DNA from: Apostichopus japonicus
Taxonomy: Eukaryota; Echinodermata; Holothuroidea; Aspidochirotida; Stichopodidae
Length of the DNA stretch: 64,000 bases
Reading direction: 5' to 3'
NCBI RefSeq assembly: GCF_037975245.1
Contig: NC_092583.1
Coordinates: forward strand, 15,731,264-15,795,263
Position 1 is the stretch's first letter. Each line of letters opens with the position of its first letter. Position numbers and translations under genes: made by a program. Positions 33,973 through 45,582 of the stretch are shown piece after piece. The notes under the pieces are model-generated. The model made no database searches and was not told where the DNA came from. It saw only the letters and a list, made by a program, of their open reading frames with translations.

Positions 33973-34243
33973 GTCTCTCGCCTTGTTTTGTATTGTATAT
34001 GATATTTTCAAACGTTGCACAAGTATATTGAACTATGATTCGATCATATATATATGATTCTTGACTTCCTGAAAATGATTTTGAATTCCATAAACCTTTT
34101 AACATATGTTGGGGCAGATAACCTATATTGTTGTACGTTATTATTATTATTTTTTTTTGATGGAGCATCCTCTTTAATCTCAATAATCTCTTAATGTACG
34201 CCTGAAGTCATTTAAAAGTTGATCTTTAATTTGTATTTCTTCC
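33973..34243. repeat. Dispersed repeat, copy 1
   Basis: Closely similar, in the same orientation, to 38415-38672. Shared landmarks in order: CTCGCCTT, GATATTTTCA, GCACAAG, ATGATTCG, TTTTGAATTCC, TAACCT, a low-complexity stretch, TTTAATCTCAAT, ATCTCTTAATGTA, CGCCTGAAGTCATTTAA and AGTTGATCTT. No coding potential. The variable middle (TTATTATT here, GAGAGAGA in copy 2) marks a simple-repeat segment. It ends against an AT microsatellite. Confidence 0.8.
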
Positions 34244-34246
<3 letters not shown>

Positions 34247-34298
<52 letters not shown>

Positions 34299-34332
34299 AT
34301 ATATATATATATATAGATATAGATATATATAA
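34247..34332. repeat. AT microsatellite, left of palindrome
   Basis: (AT)n with a few C/G interruptions (ATCTATAT, ATAGATAT) directly abutting the 168-bp palindrome. Confidence 0.9.
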
Positions 34333-34500
34333 ATCACATTATATACTTAACTAAACTATCATCATACTGCTACTCGGAGCTTCACGGGTACTGCTCGCGC
34401 ACCGATCATCAGGCAACTGCATGATGATCGGTGCGCGAGCCGTACCCGTGAAACTCCGAGTAGCAGTATGATGATAGTTTAGTTAAGTATATTATGTGAT
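34333..34500. repeat. 168-bp near-perfect palindrome (79-bp arms, 10-bp loop)
   Basis: Left arm 34333-34411 and right arm 34422-34500 are reverse complements at 76 of 79 positions by my count, with the 10-base spacer GGCAACTGCA. The arms contain CTACTCGGAGCTTCACGGGT and GCTCGCGCACCGATCATCA. The arms are much more GC- and CpG-rich than the flanks, which are AT microsatellites on both sides. A transcript would fold into one long hairpin. It may be a snap-back MITE or a microRNA-like/siRNA precursor; no target-site duplication is readable because of the AT repeats. Confidence 0.9.
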
Positions 34501-34556
34501 ATTCTAGCTCTGCCTTGGCATAGAGCACTCTTTTTGAATATTGACCACCATTCTAT

Positions 34557-34558
<2 letters not shown>

Positions 34559-34608
<50 letters not shown>
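34559..34608. repeat. AT microsatellite, right of palindrome
   Basis: A pure (AT)n run of about 50 bp. Confidence 0.92.
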
Positions 34609-34610
<2 letters not shown>

Positions 34611-34612
<2 letters not shown>

Positions 34613-34650
34613 CATACCATTAAATGACATACCATTAAATGACATTCCAC
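34611..34650. repeat. 15-bp tandem repeat GACATACCATTAAAT
   Basis: Two perfect copies (34611-34625, 34626-34640) and a partial third, directly after the AT microsatellite. Confidence 0.85.
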
Positions 34651-37600
34651 TGGGGTCACTGAACTCAATGACGTCAGTTACTTGTTAATTACTTCATTCT
34701 GGCCAATGTGTGTGTGTGTGTGTAATGAATCCAGAGGTCGTTAGGAAATATCTCACACTTGATACGGTTAGATATATTTCTTTTCATGATACGTAGTTTG
34801 TTTGTGGAATTGAAATACTTGTATATCTAAGAATAGGCTTATTTGAAAAGGCCTATTGACAATCATCGTTGTTCGAGATGTCAACTTCTATAACAATAGA
34901 GAGGCTTTCACATTGTGTCTGCCCTGTTTGAAATATTGTTATAATTTACCACAACAAAATATGTAATTTGCTGCGTGCGTGCATTACATAGGTTTATGTC
35001 AGTGATTGACGAATACATTGAACACAGTAGCCGGTTGAGTTTTCGGAACGGAACCTTTTAAAGTGCTATATATTCTTACGTTAGGCTAATACTAACGACG
35101 CCTACACATTCATCTGATTCGCCAAATCACCCATTCTCGATTCTTGCATGGATGACTCTTCCATAGTTTGCAGTTGTCACGCACTTTGATAATATTCCCA
35201 TTAGGTTAAGTTAATTCGTTTTTTCAAGGTGTGTTTGTAATGTACATTTCCCACAAAGCAAATATATGAGTAGAGAATGTATAGTTGTGTACGTTATCGC
35301 AGCAAATTGTTGATACGGGTGCATATACGGGAACCCAGGACCCTCCCCCTCCTCCTCCTTTTCTACAATGTTTTTCAAACTAAACAGTAGCTACATAATA
35401 CAGTTAAATGCCTTCCGACCCCCCCCCCCCCCACCCCTATACTTTTCGATTTTTTTTGTATCCCCATTGTAATACATAGACCACTGACAAAAAAAGGGTT
35501 TATTTTCAATTGCGTATGTAAGCATTTATGGTATAAATAAACAGGGTATATATGTATTTGAACATTATAGTCGGGTGCCGGCCGAGATGTGATCGTTCAA
35601 GTAGAAGTTCTTCTGTAGCGAAAAGTATTGATTCAATGTGTTCACTGCATTAACGCTTCATAGTACGTTGAATCTGGTTAAAGATGATTACGTAATGTTT
35701 GTATTGAAATGCACGAAGCTCATGTTACTTAGAAACATATATCATTCCATCTTACAACTTATTCGGCTATATTAGCTTGGAAAAGTGTTTTTAAAAATTA
35801 CAGCAACGTCCAACTCCAACTTATTAAACGCTTTGTAAGGACGCGCATTCTTGCAGCCTGACAACGGCAATACACTGCAGTAATGGAGTAATACTAACTG
35901 ATACATTCAGTTAGCCTACCACGGATAACATATATGCCTAGCTCATCTATTTTAGTCTTTGCATTAGTCATTGTGACGGTTAAGCATTTCTACAGCTGTC
36001 CACTTCATGAAATACTTCTGTCAATAATCAAGTGATGGTTTCCAGCGTTATTAACATGAATTTCGCTTTTATATTTATATTTAAACAATCAACGATATTA
36101 TTCAGGTTTCAAGAGCTTTACTGACCTACTTTTGTGATAAACACGTGGACATAATTTTGTGTGATTGAGTATCTGACTAACACGTTTTCAAACAGCCTAG
36201 TGTTATCTGACATCAATAATAAAAGATACTCTTCAATCTTCTTATAATATGTCAGCTATAAATATTACTGTCAACAAGCATACACCTGCAGAATTGTATA
36301 ATAGTACGGATTCCAAATCGGCCTAGATTTAATATCCCTTACAATGACAAATGCATTTCAACAACTTTTATGTCCTATACATTTTTCTTACGATATAGTT
36401 ATCATGCAAACACGCGGTAGAGGGACCTGAGCGTTTCAACGGTTCTGGTAATTTTCCACTTTTTGTCCATTATGCATACCGTCGAAGCTTTTCAACAGCT
36501 GCAATGTTCGTTGTTTAAACCATTAACCTGATATACGCGACAGAGAAACGCGTGCGTCTCAATAGTGCTTGTACTGGCCCACATTTGGTCCATTATCATC
36601 AATTTTAGACTTTTCCAAAGTCTCCCCCCTCCCCCCCCCCCCCCCCACATTTCTCTCTTCTCTCAAACTATTCAGCACAAATCTTTGAAAGAACGTTTGT
36701 CATTCTTATCCCTATCTGTTTACTCCCTATGCTCTAACGTTGTACGTTATTTGTCCATTTGTTAATCTCTGGATATTTATTAAAATGTAAAGTGTAAATG
36801 TCTCTCATACCTCACTGAAGATAGTGTGGAGAAATATACTGCAAGTAAACTGAAATTCACGAGTCTCAACAAGCTGTAATATCATGTACGCGGTTTAACC
36901 TGTATTATCATCCAAAAATCCTACGCGTTTACAAACTGGCGTTTAATGCGCCATGTTATATCCATTATCATCACTGTATCTCAACAACTGTAATGTCTCA
37001 AATACTCGACGTTATTTTTGTTATATGTACGAATTAATATGACACGTGTTCATAACACTTGAGCTACGCTCAAACCACCACACGCACACACGCACACACG
37101 CACACTTGAAACAATTTATTCTCTGTTGTTATGACGATCGCGATACCAAAAAAATTATAAATAAAAGAAAAAGAAATTAAAACACTCACTTTTCACTAAA
37201 GCTATTAAAGGATGAAAATCATTTTGCTCAAAATGAAGTTTTCGTAAATTTTTTCAGAAAACGGCCTTTTTTTTTTGCACACCCTCTAACGCAACCTATT
37301 ACACGAACGCACATACGCACACGAATAGACACTTCCGAAATTCAGCTTAAAATGTTAGAAGGTAAAAAAGAACACAAACAATAGCATTAATGTTTTCAAA
37401 CTATCTGCAAGGAAATGTCGAAGTAGAAATTTATTTCATAATATGCATAGGTCTGGATATATAGGCAGGATGGTTCCCAGTGGACAGATCTCTCTACATA
37501 GCCCCACGAGCAGTCATTGCTATGGGACGCCAGATGTTTCTCAAAGCTGTTTAAATCTATCCTTTGACATCTTTGATATGGATTTTATGGCGACTCGAGA

Positions 37601-38414
37601 AGAAGAAAAAAATGCCAAAGGGCTATAAATTTCTTCCGATCTTTCGTTTGCGCCCATACGGCTGAACAAACATTTTCTTAAATAATATTTAAGATGAGTT
37701 GCATAATTATATCAAGATTTCGTTGTTTAAAAAAAAAATGCCCTTAATAACAAGTAAAAACTTTTGCCGTTGTGACAAATTCAACATTGTCAAAATGACT
37801 GTGTTTGCTTGATTTTGGTGAATAGTACTGAACTCAAAAAGAAAAGAAAAAAATACACCAACCAACCAACCTACCTAAGAAACAAAACAAGTAATAAAGA
37901 GGATTTGTTTACCTTGTGGAATGTAATCATTCTTTTAGTTATTAAAATATAATTAATTAAAATAATTCAAACTAAACTGGACTCTCAATAATAAATCCCA
38001 GGTTTGATCAATAAGTCGTATCATGAATAATCATGATAATGAATATCCATGGTTAGGATTTTAAGGATGTCAAAAGGTCGTTTGAATGAACGCCTATACT
38101 ACATGTGCTAATGTTACTGATAACTGATATTTTAAGTAAACACATTTCAATGTATATTTTAAGTCAATTACACCCACTCTAATGGCAACGTAATATTATA
38201 AACATATTAAGTAATTGCTATCAGCAAGGACATTTGCATGGTTCAAATTAATCGACGTTTTTTACTCTCAAATAATTACATTAGTTAGATGGTATTTAGT
38301 CCAAATCGACTAAACATGCGAGTTTCATTGCAATTTGTACAAATTAAAATTCAGAACATTTCTCTTTATTTATTTTTCATAGAATAACATATTGAAGGTT
38401 ATCAAAGTCAGTCT
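34651..38414. other. Non-coding stretch; no gene supported
   Basis: AT-rich. It starts with a CRE palindrome TGACGTCA at 34669-34676 and a GT microsatellite near 34709. Poly(C) runs occur near 35420 and 36630 and CA-rich stretches near 37080 and 37310. No recognisable exons. Confidence 0.4.
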
Positions 38415-38672
38415 TGCCTCTCGCCTTTCTACGTTTGTATATTGATATTTTCACACCTTGCACAAGCGTACTGAATTATGATTCGGTCCTCAATATGATT
38501 CCTGACATCCTGAAAATTATTTTGAATTCCTTAAATCTTTACAACTTTTGTGGCAGTTAACCTCTGTTGTACGATTGTTTGAGAGAGAGAGAGAGTATCC
38601 TATTTAATCTCAATTATCTCTTAATGTATACGCCTGAAGTCATTTAATAGTTGATCTTCAAATTTTCTTTCA
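38415..38672. repeat. Dispersed repeat, copy 2
   Basis: Second copy of the 33973-34243 repeat, same strand, about 4.4 kb away, with scattered substitutions and a GAGAGAGA tract where copy 1 has TTATTATT. No clear terminal inverted repeats or target duplication were found, so the element class is open. Confidence 0.8.
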
Positions 38673-41600
38673 TTTCAAAGATATGGCCATAAAAGACATG
38701 AAATCTCCCCGAGTTTAACTTTACTTTTAAAAATAACTGCTGCTTAGTTCCTCGGGTCATGAATAAAAATATAGTCAACTGAAATTTACATATAAGACAA
38801 GTTAGTTATCATTGTACTATTATTATTATTATTCATCCAGCGGGACTCGATTACGCAATATATACATAGCCTTTGTGGAATTGTTTATTTTGACGGCCAA
38901 TCGGTGAGGGGAAAAAAGGCTAAAACCAGCTTGGGCGCGTAAAGAAAACATTTGTAACCTGCATAACCATATCAGGCTCTGGATATATATATATATATAT
39001 CAGCATAGAGACATGAGCGCAAAGATGGAATGGTAGGAACCTATAGGTGGGTGAGGAAGGAGAAGGGGGGGGCGGGGTTTGCCGGCTATTAAACATCCAT
39101 CACCTCTTTCAAATCACCCCTCCAAAATCAGACACACACACAGACACTTGCATACACATACATTAAAACAATATACACACGGTACGTGCCAATATTCTTT
39201 TAAATATTTTTATTATAATTTTCTTCGTATGTTTTTTTTTCTCTTTAATAATTAATAGCCTAAGCACAAAAACAAGTCAAGTATTTAATTAGTATGTAAT
39301 CCGCAGGCAGTTAACGAAATTGTGATGGGCACTGCACTCAAATATGACAAGTATGTTTTCGTAATTTGCCAGTAAATACGTGAAAGATTTATTTTTGCAT
39401 ACGAGAAGACTATATTTGAATCGTTGTTGTCAAATAGTAAAAAACAACAACTAAAAAACGCATAAGCGTTTAAGTTATGTAGTAACAACTGAAGGTTAAC
39501 CAGACTCACATCGTTTGGGAACAAACGTATCATGAATTTATCTTGCCTTTCCAACGTCGATAACTTAAAAAGACTGCAAGCAATAAAACTGAACAAGAAA
39601 TCAAGCTTTTCTGAGACTATGTCGTGACTAACTGCCCTTACAGAACGGGTTGGTTACTGGGTTAGGCTGATGTCATTCCTTTCTTTTCTTTCTTTGCATG
39701 GTCCTGTTCTTTCTTCAATACTGGTATACAACTGGTATATAGAATATCCTATACCTTGTAGAGACGGAAGGTATTTCCGTTCACATGTAAAAATGTGAAC
39801 GCAGAATTTGTATATAGTGAAGACTTGAACGCTCACATGTGAAATACGCGAGAACCAGAATTTTTCTGCATTACAAGCTGTAATTTTGAAATTTAGTTGT
39901 TTACGTTGTACAACTGGGAATGTGAGAGAGAGAGTTTGCATTGCCGAATTAATCTTGATCCTGGGATATTGGGAAAATTAATAAAGTTATCATCGAGCCT
40001 GTTTGAACTTGGATCGGAATTGCTATGGTTTCGAATGCTGACCGTTACACCATGGGACCATCTGCTATGTAAATACTCCAGCCGTGAATGAATTAATTAA
40101 TATAAACAACTTTTAAGACAGAGTTGTTTAAGAAAACAGTGTAGCCGTGAAGGTCTTAGTAATATTACCCGGGCCATCTGTTCTTCATGTATATGGTATT
40201 TGTTATCCCGAACTCCAATAATTGTGTAACAGTATAACGCAAGTAAGCACATAAAAATGTATTGATTACATTTCAAAGTTCGAATTTAAATTTTGTTTAG
40301 ATATCGGAGACAAAAATACAATATCCCAATTCAGTTTACGGTGATACTTTTCGTTGATTAATTCCCTGCGGGTGGTAAACATTTCGATTTCTGATTTATT
40401 GCGAAAAGAAAACCCGTGCAAAAACAAATCAATATCAACATATTTTTACCATTTTTTCTTGTTATACAAATCTTCATATTTGATAGAATTAGATAGAATA
40501 TACTCTTAAACGTGCAGTTCAATGTTTTTTTTTCCTTCTTTCTTTAAAATTGTAAAAAAAATTGTGTTGATTTTATTTTAAATTTTGATGTTACGGACAT
40601 TATTTGTCTTCACATAAGGTAGGAAACAAATAAATTCAGACTTACAAATAAATAAGATAGAGGTGTTGGATGTTCTTTTCAATTTTAGTTTATACTTTAC
40701 AAGAAAACTTTATTTTTCACAAGAAACGGACATAATAGACGATTATAGATTTTCCAGATATCTCTATTTTGAAGAAGGCAAAAAACGCCGATGACAAATA
40801 CAAAACTTGGGACTGCTCCTTTAAGTGTTTTCTTTTCTTGTTTGGTTTTGTCACGACTGTTGAGAATAAAAACAAGACACCCCCCCCCCCCCTCATAGGT
40901 ATACGGAGAAAATGTGTCACTCATATAAGGAAAAGATACCCCTTGGAGCCAAATTTTAAAAATTTATAGATGTTTTAGATTCCAAAGGTAGGATTCCAAA
41001 AACAGTTCTTAACCCTCAAGTCATATTTATTTCAGAGGCACTAGGCTGAAGTACTAAAAGACTTTATGAGAAAAAGCATCTCATCCTATAGGGAAGGATG
41101 GTAGACCATTTCATTACAGAGGAAGCATCATTGCATTTTATTGCAGTAGTCCTTTCACTAATGGGCCTACTTAAAGTGCATGGATTTGATAATGAAGGCC
41201 ATAGTTAATGATTTATTTGAATGCAGGTTTCTAAGGGACGCCATCGGTTTCGGAAATGTTAGGGATAAAATATCCAAATGATAGAGAAAACACTAATTAA
41301 CTTAATTAAAGTTACCATCAGTATGCCCATATTCAAAATAGATATGTTGCTTTCCGATAGCAGAGTATCAAAAATTATATTTAACATGTTTTAAAACTCA
41401 CTATCAGCATGTACAAAGAATAAAATCAAGTTTCATCCCGAATCTAAGGAACGCTTAAATTTATATTAAAATGTTACTACAAAGAGCAGTGAGTATGTTA
41501 CAGTTTAATATCAGTTCCGTGTGTTTCACATATACCTTAATTTACCAAACGGAACACAAATTTCACTTTCAGGTACATAGGCCTATGACGTATAAGCGAC

Positions 41601-42387
41601 AAGTTCCGCGAAAATCTGTGACGTCATACTTGTGACCACCAATCGTATTATCGTTCGCCAGGAAAGCGGTAGAATAACTACTTCACGTGTATTGCTTCAG
41701 AAATTGATATTTTGAGTTCAAAAAGATGAAATATGTAAGGGCCGGGGGCTCAGCACATAAAGGCGTGGGAGGGGGTCAGCACATTCATGGGGGGAGGGAT
41801 GGGAGGGGGATTCAACACATGTGACATTTCGCTTGAATGCCAGGAAACCATTGCCCAATCAAATGGAATTAAGAAATGGAATTAAAGTCATCTGTTTTTA
41901 ATCATATTCTCTTATCTATTATAAAAGATATGTCATATAGAAATGACTTTTTCTAATACTGTTCATGAATTAGAAGAGACTGAGGAAAAACTGGAAGAGT
42001 ATAAAGGAGGCAAATTCCTCTTTAAGGTGCAACCTTGATGATGGAATCCGTCGTTAATCTGATTAACAACCAATTGACGAAATGTAATACAGACAAGAAT
42101 TATTACGGCAATAAGCAATAAATATTTCTCCACTTTTGACATTTTTTTCATATCGTTTTATTAATTGTTTATGGTATTCAACCAATTTGATCGATTTTGT
42201 TTTTGTATATTTAAAACCCGACGACCGAATTTGTTACGAAACCAAAGTGTAATAGATGATTATTCTTGGATATCTATGCGAGTACATGCTTAACTCAAAA
42301 CAATGCACTGCGTTCGCAATGAAAATGGAATAACTGCATTAACAAGTATAATTAATGAATATTCATACGATACGTTAGTTTTTCCAG
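38673..42387. other. Non-coding stretch apart from a tRNA-like remnant
   Basis: AT-rich with a short AT microsatellite near 38982-39000, a small hairpin GTTCACAT/ATGTGAAC near 39780, the tRNA-Gln-like remnant at 39990-40059, a C11-like run near 40880 and G-rich patches near 41745-41815. No recognisable exons. Confidence 0.4.
39990..40059 (-). pseudogene. tRNA-Gln-like pseudogene or SINE head
   Basis: Read on the minus strand from 40059: GGTCCCATGGTGTAACGGTC strongly resembles the 5' half of eukaryotic tRNA-Gln, whose usual form has GGTCCCATGGTGTAATGG. A T-arm-like GATCCAAGTTCAAA follows at the expected distance. The anticodon stem and the 3' acceptor strand (expected TGGGACC) are lost, so it cannot make a functional tRNA. 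Confidence 0.5.
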
Positions 42388-42584
42388 CCAGTTGGGACAA
42401 TTTCCTATTGCTTACACCTCTCTAAACTGTACTCCAATATCATGCTTCAAAGCACTATTGTCAGTACAAGCAGTTCCTAACCTTGCTCTGATAGAAACAT
42501 GATATTCATACTGCTCGTACTGACAATAGGAGTGCTCTGTTGCGGGACATGCCTCTACAATATAGAAAAAATTGTCCCACCTGG
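42388..42584. repeat. Imperfect inverted-repeat element (MITE-like)
   Basis: The outer ends CCAGTTGGGACAATTT (42388-42403) and AAATTGTCCCACCTGG (42569-42584) pair at 15 of 16 positions. An inner stem pairs AGCACTATTGTCAGTACAAG (from 42451) with CTCGTACTGACAATAGGAGTGCT (ending 42536). The whole would fold into a branched hairpin. There is no open frame and I found no clear target duplication, so the class is unknown. Confidence 0.45.
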
Positions 42585-44056
42585 GTGAGTTTTTTCACAA
42601 ACTTATAATCTTGACACACACAAACCGGAACTGTTTTCGTTGAACCAATCCAGGTAACTTAATATACACAAATAAACAGTCTGTAATATTTTCATGAAGA
42701 ATGCCGTTTTTTGCGCAAATTAAGAATGTGTGCAAAAATATACTTACCTTGTGCCCTTGAAAAAAAGAAACCCCATAAATTTCAGAAGACTCGCAAAAGA
42801 ACAAAACCAATAAAAAAAAATGGAATGTGTATATGTTTATTGTTTTAAGAAGAAGTCATAAAGAAAATTATTCTTGCTGGTGGTTAGAAAGGAGCTGATT
42901 AAGATAAATTTTACTTTGAACTAACACTCGATTAAATCAATTAAATAGTTTTTGTTCTTAGGCTACGCCTTAAAGTAGACATGCTATTGAGATTAAATTA
43001 CACACACGAAAAAAGTGCACGCTCTAGCATGCAATCTAGGTAGGACCGTAAGGGTAAATAATCTAAATATTAAAGAACGGAGTTTTTATTTCGCCGGAGA
43101 ACAATTGCAGTTCTAAAGGTTTATAATATTTTGCTGATTACTTGAATTCAATAAGCAAACGATGAGGTTTTGTACTTGAATAATCGCTGAATACTGACTG
43201 ACTGTGTCGACCTGGCGTTTGGATGTAGAGACGGGAAAATTATGGGGGGGGGGTGGGGTGTGGGGGAGACATTTAAGAGGGAAATGTAAACCTATTCCCA
43301 CCCAAACATTTTGTGGTAAAGACATGAAAATGCTTCGTAAGCCCAAACAAAAATTTAAGACAGAAATTGAAATGAGGGTGAATAACCGAATTAGGCAATA
43401 AGTTAACGCATGGAGTGTCAACCCCCCCCCCGCCCACACACACACCCCACCCCACCGTCACTATCTCCCCCCCCCTCTTCTTTCCCCTTACAGTTGAACA
43501 GGGATATATTTAATGTTATCAACCGGCAATACCCTCCATGTAACAAACATTTTTAATGTCACATTTCATTGTTTAATATGCAAGACTTTTCCGTTGACAA
43601 CATGTGACTGTTTTCCCGTTTCTGGTCCAAGTTTGATACATTTAGCTAACAGGTATTTTCTTCATGTCATGTATTATATTTGCTTTAACATCAGAATATG
43701 GTAAACGCTCGTGACGGAAACACGCAAAAAATCAAACATAAGAATAAAAATTTCCGTAAGCTTTCAAATATAGGCCTAACCTATTGTTTCCAATGTATAT
43801 AGTCATTGCCTACCGCCTACCATAATTGTTAGGACCTATACTTTGATATTACTAAATATTGAACTTTTGTCGCACTTGACTTAGATCACATTTATTAGCG
43901 GTCCAATACGAAGTTCGAGATTTGGTTCAGGTTAACTTACCAGCTATGGAACACAATAAGCTTTTAAAAAACTCCGTATATATATATAGACGTGATAAAA
44001 ACCGTTTTTTTAAAATATATATTTTTTAATAGTCAATGGTAAAATTCATACATATT
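42585..44056. other. Non-coding stretch; G-rich and C-rich patches
   Basis: AT-rich. A G-rich patch (43243-43268) and a C-rich patch (43419-43458) lie 150 bp apart. No recognisable exons. Confidence 0.4.
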
Positions 44057-44097
44057 AGTTTCATCGTTCGTATATTTATACGATTTGTGATGAAACT
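44057..44097. promoter_or_regulatory. 41-bp interrupted palindrome
   Basis: AGTTTCATC and GATGAAACT form outer arms around an inner near-palindrome CGTATATTTATACG (44069-44082). It lies about 60-100 bp beyond the stop of the broken minus-strand frame at 44155, so it could be a terminator-like hairpin of that element or a protein-binding operator. Function is inferred from symmetry only. Confidence 0.4.
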
Positions 44098-44154
44098 TTT
44101 AATGGGTTTTATCCATTACGTCATAGAACAAAGCAATACTTTGTTTATAAAAAC

Positions 44155-44457
44155 CTATAAAAAAGATGGCAACGACCAATTAGTACATGACAAAATATTC
44201 ATTACTAAACCATTCTTTGTACGTTGCCTCTTTGAGCAAACACAAGAATTAAAACCAGTAAAAGTACTTGCCAGTTGTACGATTCCTTTGTTTTTGACAT
44301 TTCGAATGAAGCAATCAGTCGGCAACTCATTAAGAACGAGTCGTATTTTTCTCTTCATTAAGAGGGAATCAATTCGTCCTAGTTTCTCAACGAACAACAT
44401 GTCTATTTCCCCGTATAATTACGGAAGATCGTTAAGGCCTTTCATAAAATCTGACAT
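44155..44457 (-). pseudogene. Broken coding-like frame in a CpG-rich block, family unknown
   Basis: An ATG at 44457 (MSDFMKGLNDLP) reaches an in-frame TAA at 44421-44419, and the same frame then stays open for 88 codons to a stop at 44155. The peptide is compositionally protein-like, with a basic MKRKIRL patch, NKGIVQLASTFTG and five Cys-containing positions. Parts faintly recall the NKxVxLLST segment of piggyBac-type transposases, but the match is too weak to name. There are no intron signals. CpG is plainly commoner than in the flanks. The 144-codon plus-strand frame over the same bases is taken to be its shadow. Confidence 0.25.
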
Positions 44458-45027
44458 CTTTGATGAATAAGCTCTCCACATTTATTGGTATATCCCCCCC
44501 CCCACCCCTTCAGTTCTCTTCTCTGTTACAACTAATGTGAAGATCATTGTTTTAGCCGCAGCAGGCCTCTGCAATCTAAATGCCATTTTATGCCGAAAAA
44601 GGTCATGCGGAAATTGTCGATAGTTTATGCCCGAAACATTTGTTTCGTGAATATATATCGGGAAAGTGCAGTTGATGTGGTTCTGATAAGGACATACTTT
44701 TTTGAAAACTTTCACCTTTTGTTTTCTCTCTGGACATTCGGAGAATACAGGTATTTCAATACAAAGGAAGATATTGACCATAACACACACACAAAGGTTT
44801 CATTAACCCACTTATAACGCGAGACCTCCTCGGCCATACATGGTACACCCTCTTACACCTATCTACTGAAGGTGTGAAGTTGTGTATATATAGGCCAATA
44901 TATATAGTGAGAGAGTAAGGCACATATGTCACCAAAACAGAAGTAGTATTGTTCGATACAGGTGACAAACGCCTACAGTGGAATTACAACCTTCCTTACC
45001 GGTTTCGAATCTCTGGACATACAATCA

Positions 45028-45100
45028 GCGTCTATAGCCCATAGTGGTTAGGTTGTCCGCATATACAGCGGGATGCCCGGGTTCGAATCCTGGTAGAGGC
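45028..45100 (+). ncRNA. tRNA-like sequence with near-complete cloverleaf (tRNA pseudogene or SINE head)
   Basis: 73 bases fold as a tRNA. The acceptor stem GCGTCTA/TAGAGGC pairs at 6 of 7 positions. The D-arm region contains TAGCCCATAGTGGTTAGG. The anticodon stem TCCGC/GCGGG has a 7-base loop ATATACA, and the T-arm CCGGG-TTCGAAT-CCTGG is intact with a perfect B-box GGTTCGAATCC. The implied anticodon would be ATA (UAU codon), with C at position 37. Both are atypical (tRNA-Tyr uses GTA and a purine at 37), and the acceptor has a G-G mismatch. It is therefore more likely a SINE head or pseudogene than a working tRNA. Confidence 0.5.
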
Positions 45101-45582
45101 TGGAAGTTATATTACTGTTCTGAACTCACAACAATTTCAATGACTGAACACAGGTTTGTGGTCTAAGGTGATTTTCTTGAAATATTTTATTGTCTTCTTG
45201 GAAAAGAGGAACATCACATTATTCAAATGATATATGTGGGCTTGTAATTAGGGGTTAACTTATTAAGTTTTAAGATGAGAAATGTTGATGAGTGCAACAC
45301 TCCACGTCATAGTTTACACATATTTGATGAGTTACCCAGGTTTATATAAAAACAATTCAAATGTGTATATCTTGGAAACGAAAAGAGTTTTTGGAAAATG
45401 TCAACAAGTTTTGAATGAGATTATAACACACAAGAAATGTACTGAATATGGCGCAAAGTGGCTAGGTGTTCGTTTAGTACTAACAATGTTACTGTTCTTT
45501 ATTGTCATTTCCATTTCGTTTCGCTTTCCATTGTCTTCCATTCCAAACATATGTCATGAAATTGAAAAAAAAAGTGGTATTT

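Noticed and set aside
43243-43458. G-rich and C-rich patches 150 bp apart as possible terminal inverted repeats
   Set aside because: When aligned in reverse complement they do not match beyond homopolymer runs.
44036-44470. 144-codon plus-strand open frame
   Set aside because: Length is within chance for this AT-rich composition, it has no recognised motif, and it is antisense to the more protein-like broken frame at 44155-44457.
44590-44790. Overlapping short frames on both strands, one faintly like an FCP1/NLI-type phosphatase segment
   Set aside because: About 30 residues with no catalytic DxDxT motif; not separable from chance.
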